Shown here piece by piece: positions 58,395 through 64,000 of a stretch of 64,000 nt of DNA (its first letter is position 1; every line of letters starts with the position of its first letter). Below the pieces are notes generated by a model, which was given only the letters and a program-made list of their open reading frames with translations, did not search any database and was not told the origin of the DNA. Source of the DNA: Mauremys mutica (taxonomy: Eukaryota > Chordata > Testudines > Geoemydidae); contig NC_059077.1 of assembly GCF_020497125.1 (NCBI RefSeq), positions 19,848,840-19,912,839 of the forward strand, given 5' to 3'. Made by a program: the position numbers and the translations under genes.

Positions 58395-58715
58395 TGTATC
58401 CTAGGGTACTGCTACCCTTCTGTGCTGCTGCTGGCAGGGCACTGCCTTCAGAACTGGGCCTCCGGCCAACAGCCTCAGCTCTCCCGCTGCTCATCTCTGA
58501 AGGCAGAGCAGAAGTAAGCCTGGCAATACTGTGACCTCCCTAAAATAACTTCCCCCCCCCCACTGCAACTCCTTTTTGGGTCAGGACCCCCAATTAGAGA
58601 AATATTGCTCTTCCCCATGATATCTGTATAGTATAGGGGAAAAGCACACAAAAGACCCGATTTCGTGGTCCGTGACGTGTTTTTCATGGTCGTGAATTTG
58701 GTAAGGCCCTATGTA
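58395..58715 (-). mobile_element. Non-autonomous DNA-element fragment, reverse
   Basis: CATGGTCGTGAATTTGGTAA then GGCCCTATG is the reversed end of a common turtle element (consensus-like GGCCCTACCAAATTCACG). Inside are AAGACCCGATTTCGTGGTCC, CTTTTTGGGTCAGGACCCCC and inverted blocks around TCTGAAGGCAG/CTGCCTTCAGA. Truncated at the left. Confidence 0.55.
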
Positions 58716-59815
58716 TAACACAGAAGGATCAATAGTTCCAGCAATTGGGATACAAAAGATAATACAACATTAGACACGACTGACAACAAACTCATCAGTT
58801 GAAGATGAGACTCCGAAAGGCGATAACATTTTTCAGCCCCCAGTATATTGGAGACTCTGGTCTTAGAGGCACTGGCCTGGGCCCATCGTTCTCAGATGCA
58901 ACAACTTGTCCCTCAGTAATATCACCATGTCAGTGTCTATTAGCTATTGAGGCCTTGTGATGGGACAGTCTTTCATAATACAACCCATTCTGTGAGGAGA
59001 TGGACACTTAAGTAGTGATTATAGCCTTTGGAGCCCCCTTTTTGGACCCTTCATTTTCTCCAAGCATTGGTCACTGGTTTGGCGAGTACACAAACTCCCT
59101 CTGAAATTGTCTTGTACACCTTTTAGTTTCTCCCGGGAGAGCTGAGGTCCTGCAGTGCTGCTGTCTGTCCAAAAGGCAAACAAATAGTACCTTCACACTG
59201 GCTGCTGATTAGCTGACAATCCACTCAGAGGACACCCTCCAGATGTTCGTTGAGTTTAGTTCTAGATCTGTTTTCGATGGATCAGCTATTATAGGTCTAG
59301 AATGGATGAACCAGGAATAGTTCACTGATCACCTGCCCAGAGGAGTTGGTCACCAGGAAAGCGGTTCACAGCTCACCTGTCTGTGCTTCCAGCCACTATG
59401 AGCTATGGGTGGTGAACTCCATGCCCATAGGCAGTAACACAAGAAGCTGACACAATTCAGTCCGAGTCAAGGTTAGCATTAAGATCAGCCAAAAGGTACC
59501 TAGCACAACCCAAGACATAATTGAGGAAGTTTTGTCTTTAGGCATATGTGTATTGAGAGTCATTCTAGAGAAAATAATCAGCTAAACACAAGTTATTTCT
59601 CTAGCAAAGAAAACCTCAACATGTCATTTGTGCAAGGGGGCTTGTGAGCTAAAGTAAAATTGAAATCTAACCACCCCTGTTTGAGTATCCACCTGTTTTA
59701 TGCTTATTCTTCAGGAATGAGAATCTGAAAAGAATGATTTCCTAATATGCATAATTTCTACATGGAAATTATTACTGGGAACTCAATCTGTAATTTAATA
59801 TGATAGAAAATAATT
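58716..59815. other. Intergenic, no recognised feature
   Basis: About 1.1 kb with no supported gene or bounded repeat. Confidence 0.45.
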
Positions 59816-59819
59816 TATG

Positions 59820-59910
59820 AGCATAAGGTCTTTGGGGCAGGGACAAGGGGAATAACTAGTGAGACTGTCTCTTTGTTCTGTTTGTACAGCACCTAATGCA
59901 ATAATATAAC
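59820..59910 (+). repeat. MIR-type SINE tail fragment
   Basis: AAGGTCTTTGGGGCAGGGAC and GTTTGTACAGCACCTAATGC are the tail of the MIR-like family found at 23285-23535. Confidence 0.55.
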
Positions 59911-62325
59911 GTAAAAAGTAAAAATTAAACTATATAGAAGTATGCATTCCTACAAAACATGGAGCTTATACAGTAAAAGGGGTTAAAAATGTGAACTAAA
60001 ATCCTATAAGGGCTCAAAAAAGGAACCACTGTAGGTTTGGTTTTCTTTTTTAAATAGCTGAGTACTTTAAGAGCAAAACAAAACAAAACAAAACAAAAAC
60101 ACACAAAAAAATCAGTAAATATAAGTCACCCAGTCACTGAAACGCTATTCAAATGTGCCATCCAAATTCTCTCTTTTAACTAATTATTTACAGTTAATAA
60201 TTTAACTACTTTAAATAATTCAAAATCAGAACAAAACCTCCAACCATTAAAATCCCATCAAAAATTCTATTTCACTTTAATATCAAATAAATATTACTAA
60301 AAATATTAGAACTATATAATAAAATTGCTCTTCATTTTTCTAATTGTATCATGGTTACATTTTTACAAGTATTGGAAGTAGTAATACCATATAGAAATCC
60401 CCATGTATTTTTTAAAGATATTTTGATTAAATTATTTATAGTTTAATAATTTAAACTAGATTGTCATGCTGCCTGCAGCAGTTAGCACAATTTATTATTT
60501 ACGGACACATTTTCTGGGAAGAGCTCATTTCCTTCTGAATGGCTGTAAAGGCTTTTCAGGGGAGGAAAAAAAAAAAGCATATAGTGGTGGTAGTTGTCAC
60601 CATCTGAGCTTCCTTTTGCATAATTTGTTTTATTACTAAGGGTTTCACTAAGGAGTGCACTGAGTTATACTGCCATAACTATGTTTTATTATTAAACCAA
60701 GCATTCTCCTCTTTAACATTCATTTTTTTAAACATTTTTATTTTTTTAACATTTTTACACTCCCTCCCAACTGTTCAATTTTCTTCATATTTTGCGGTGT
60801 TAATTTGTGCAAAAGCTTTTTCAACTCCTTAACTTTTAAAAATTAAATTAAAAATTAACTGATACTTTTAGCCAAATTTTTGTGGCAGTTCTAAACTTAT
60901 GTTTTTTGCTTTTATTTTTTAACTTTAGTACACTTAGCTTGCAAAACTGTACTTACTAAATACAGGCCTTGCAGGAAGGCTGCTTTCTACTTTAGATTTA
61001 TGCAGAAAGTTAACATATTGTTTTTCCCCTGACCTTTCAGTATTTTTTTGCGTTTAGTTTGGGGTTTTTTGGAAGGGGCTGGGGATTGTTTGTGTTTTTC
61101 AACTTTTAGTTGTTCTGTATACTTATTACATTCATTTTTCAAAGGTGGTACATTTTATTTGTAAAGTTTTAGCCACCAGAAATAATCATTTTGAAACTGC
61201 TTCCTTGATCTGGGCTCTTTTTGACAGACCTAGATACTATTTGTTGGAATGTTTAATATTTTAAAATTGATATGGGAAATTACCAAACACTAATTTAACC
61301 ATAACTTTTTTTAAAAATCCACCAGCCAAATGATACTGTATGCAGTTGCTGTTCAACAGTGTTCCTATTGCACCTGGGCTCACATAGGCTTTAACATTGG
61401 TGTGTGGGCTGGAGAAGGGCCGTGTTGGCTTTTAAGACAGATTCTCTTCATTTGCAGTCACCCCTATTGGTCAGAGGCTCTTTTTAGAAACTTCCCATTA
61501 TTTTGTTATTCTTTGAATCAGACATTCTTCCTGCTTTATTCTTTCTGTCCTTATCACTTATTATTTTCAAGGCCTTCCTTCTACTTGCTCGTCAGGCCTT
61601 TCATTACAACACATATTTCCTTAACTAAACTTAAGCTAACTTTAATTCTTTAATTTTATACTTATCCTACATTCTCCACCTTAAAACCTGACTATGTGGG
61701 ATTTACTACATTAAGCATTTTAAAAATACATCTACAATTCTGCAATATTTTGTACCACTAATAAACTTGACAGTGCAGAATTAAAATGACCATTACCACG
61801 ATTACATTGTCATTAAAAGCTTTGGTAATTATCCATCTTCACCATGGATGTAATTCCACATTGTACACTTATTTCCACCAGCAGGGGCTAGTTAACTTCC
61901 GAATTTCCTGTTCCTGGCTGTTAAGATGCAGGTTTAAGGGCATCCTCCCGTAATCTGAATTCAGCCACATTACAAAAATGGGTATAGGATGTGAAATCTT
62001 TCCATTTATCACCGCAGGGAATTTTGATGTGAAACAAAACATTGGTCAATCAGAATAACAGTGTTTGTATCAATACCGAAAGTGGTTATTCCCAGCAACT
62101 ACACAATATTTACCATTCCCAGCCCAAGCAGTTTTTACTAAACTAGTAAAAATTATGGTCTTAATAAAGACAATGGATTTATGGCTTACTACAACAACCA
62201 CCCTCCCACCCACACTTTTTGTCCAGGGGTGTTAATGGGCCACTTCACCTTGAAGGGTCCCTTAGAATACATGCTAACTCTACTAAACTGTCAGTTCGAT
62301 CTTATATTTAGCTGTGACACTCGGA
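59911..62325. other. AT-rich intergenic, no recognised gene
   Basis: About 2.4 kb of strongly AT-rich, repeat-poor sequence with an AAAAC microsatellite at 60074-60110. It could include a 3' UTR of the next minus-strand gene (ATP8B1 in the human order), but no coding exon supports this. A weak CTCF-like core (CCAGCAGGGGCTA) is near 61879. Confidence 0.35.
60074..60110. repeat. AAAAC microsatellite
   Basis: About six units of CAAAA in a row in AT-rich DNA. Confidence 0.8.
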
Positions 62326-62329
62326 GTAC

Positions 62330-62435
62330 CATTCCCACACCTGAGGAAGAACCCTGTGTAGCTCGAAAGTTGGTCTCTCTCACCAACAGAAGTTGGTCCA
62401 ATAAAAGATATTACCTCACCCACCTTGTCTCATAG
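62330..62435 (+). repeat. Dispersed repeat, single-arm copy of 11641-11766
   Basis: GCTCGAAAGTTGGTCTCTCT then CACCAACAGAAGTTGGTCCA and ATAAAAGATATTACCTCACC match the arms of the palindromic copy in FECH intron 1. Confidence 0.6.
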
Positions 62436-62469
62436 ATCCTGAGGTCACACTTGTCCTTATCAGGCTTGT

Positions 62470-62830
62470 TCCATTCAGGATCCTGCGCAGGTTTCAGAGC
62501 CAGACAATCTTGCCTTCCTCAGTGGAGGAGTCGTCATCAGAGGACTCATCTGGAAAAATTTTGTGCTTTTTAGATTTAAACTTTTTGCATGATTTGGGAG
62601 CATAGAACTCTGATGCAGCTTTGGTGGAGCCTTTTACAGCTTGCCGTCCTCAAGGCTTAAAGCCTCAAAATCCTCCCCCACTGGATCCCATTTTCCCTGG
62701 GAGGGAGGAGGTCAGAACTCATCAGAGCCCTCCTGGTTGGCTTGGGCTTCTTTCTCCAGGGCTCTTGGGACCCATTTTAAAATTGCAAGGGGTGGGGAGG
62801 AGAACTCATGGCCCTGCAAATCTCCCCCTC
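62470..62830 (-). other. Possible retroelement or pseudogene remnant
   Basis: On the minus strand a frame without start reads FYAPKSCKKFKSKKHKIFPD then ESSDDDSSTEEGKIVWL and a stop: a basic stretch followed by an acidic, serine-rich one. Upstream frames are broken by stops. I do not recognise the protein; a gag-like remnant is one possibility. Confidence 0.25.
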
Positions 62831-63217
62831 TTTGTTCTTATTTATTAAACATTTCTTTATTTAGAAGCCTCAACTGTCATTTGTGTCTAAGCTACTTTTT
62901 TTTTAAAAAGAGGTTTTTTTGCTTGCTTTTTTACACAAGATCATCCTAATGAACATTCCTTGGCATGCTTTCTGCCTTTGTCTCAAAGATACCCAGGTTT
63001 AGGTTTACAGGTAATAAATTGACTGAACAAGCTCCTTGTTAATTCACACTTCAATAACATTACAAGATTTCTGTCCAAGATTAAAATCCACCTAGACTTT
63101 GCATGTTGATGGGTATGTTGCACTCAAGCATGCCCATACATTTAGACACTGCAGAACAAGGAAGTTATCTTGATGAAATTCCATCAGACAGACGTGCCAT
63201 GAAACCTGTGCTACTAT

Positions 63218-63512
63218 GCCCTGGTCTACACTAAGCTCGGGGGTCGAACTAGGGTACGCGAATTCAGCTACGTGAATAACGTAGCTGAATTCGAACTACC
63301 CTAGTTCGACTTACTTACCGTCCAGACGCCGCGGAAGCGAACTCCGCGGCTCCAGGGTCGACTCCGGCAACTCCTCCTGCCGCGGTGGAGTACCGGAGTT
63401 CGAACTAGCGCTTCCGGGGTTCGAACTATCGCGTCTAGATCAGACGCGATAGTTCGAATTCCGAGCAGTCGAACTCGCCGCGTCGACCGTCCCGGTAAGT
63501 GTAAACGTACCC
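63218..63512. mobile_element. Palindrome-rich MITE (GGTCTACACTAA family)
   Basis: It starts GCCCTGGTCTACACTAAGC and ends GGTAAGTGTAAACGTACCC, an inverted pair, with TAT on both flanks. It is CpG-rich and almost entirely composed of hairpins: arms at 63243-63273 and 63279-63310, and 17-bp perfect arms at 63420-63436 and 63442-63458. The single-strand frame across it is a by-product of TCGAAC repeats. Confidence 0.7.
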
Positions 63513-63689
63513 TATCTTTGTTAAGCCACCTCCCAACATAAGAGACCACTCCAATGTAACAATAATTTTGTCTTTTGAACAGTCATTTAAAATAGCTTCA
63601 CTAGAGTCTTTTCATCCCTGCAATATGGTGCTTGACCTTGTCAGCTCTGTCTTTAGCAGACTGCTTTAACTCCACGCATTAGATTCCTT

Positions 63690-63815
63690 TTACAGTTATC
63701 CCTGTAAATGTATGACCTCTCTCATTAGGTTGTGAGATCCTCAGAACAGGAAATGTCCTTAAGAGTCTGGAAAGTGCTGTGCACATAGTAGGTTCTACTG
63801 CAAATTAATAATGTG
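63690..63815 (+). repeat. MIR-type SINE tail fragment
   Basis: TAGGTTGTGAGATCCTCAGA, AGTGCTGTGCACATAGTAGG and a final AATTAATAATG are a diverged copy of a MIR-like tail. Confidence 0.4.
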
Positions 63816-64000
63816 CCATAATTGGTACATACTCTATTGGTAGTAGTGTGTGATTCTTCTTGTTCATAAAGATAGTTTGTTTGCTAGGGACTTGAGAAGA
63901 CAGGGCAGGAAAATCTTGGCATTTATTGGCCCTCCGTCCTCTGACAAAAGATAATATGGCTATCATAGCATAGTCACACTAATGAATCACAGTAATAATG

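Noticed and set aside
55721..64000. Searched for the next upstream gene (ATP8B1 in the human order)
   Set aside because: No P-type ATPase motif or other conserved exon recognised on either strand.

Overview
The window is vertebrate nuclear DNA and most resembles a turtle (cryptodire) genome. The evidence is two vertebrate genes with canonical GT-AG introns and CpG-island first exons, set in CR1 LINEs, a tRNA-headed SINE with a CR1-like tail, MIR/CORE-type SINEs and many non-autonomous hAT- and Harbinger-type DNA elements. The taxon is inferred from remembered repeat families, because no search could be run. There is no prokaryotic gene, operon or CRISPR array.

Both genes lie on the minus strand. 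FECH (ferrochelatase) enters at its CpG island (about 12.4-13.5 kb) and its first four coding exons run leftward to 5,665; later exons should lie beyond the left edge. NARS1 (cytoplasmic asparaginyl-tRNA synthetase) is complete. Its fifteen coding exons run from 55,184 down to a stop at 32,229, and they join in frame into a 559-codon protein. The neighbouring order FECH then NARS1, same strand, matches the human 18q arrangement.

The rest is introns and intergenic DNA. Layout from left to right: 0-5.6 kb, FECH intron 4 with a MITE split by a hAT element, a TG...CA LTR-like unit with a 5-bp target duplication, and a pyrimidine-rich repeat; 5.6-13.3 kb, FECH exons 4-1; 13.5-30.6 kb, intergenic with a DIRS-like RNase H remnant, several hAT MITEs, a palindromic foldback hAT derivative with a SINE nested in one arm, a CR1 fragment and a nested MITE pair; 30.7-55.2 kb, NARS1 3' UTR, exons and repeat-rich introns; 54.9-55.7 kb, the NARS1 CpG island; 55.7-64 kb, upstream intergenic DNA with a CR1 reverse-transcriptase fragment and a palindrome-rich MITE.

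The two genes do unrelated housekeeping jobs: the last step of haem synthesis in mitochondria and Asn-tRNA charging in the cytosol. Nothing in the sequence suggests co-regulation beyond adjacency. The most unusual structures are the foldback hAT unit with matching flanking direct repeats, the inverted-minisatellite MITE inside a CR1, and an acid-free in-frame extension upstream of the NARS1 start.
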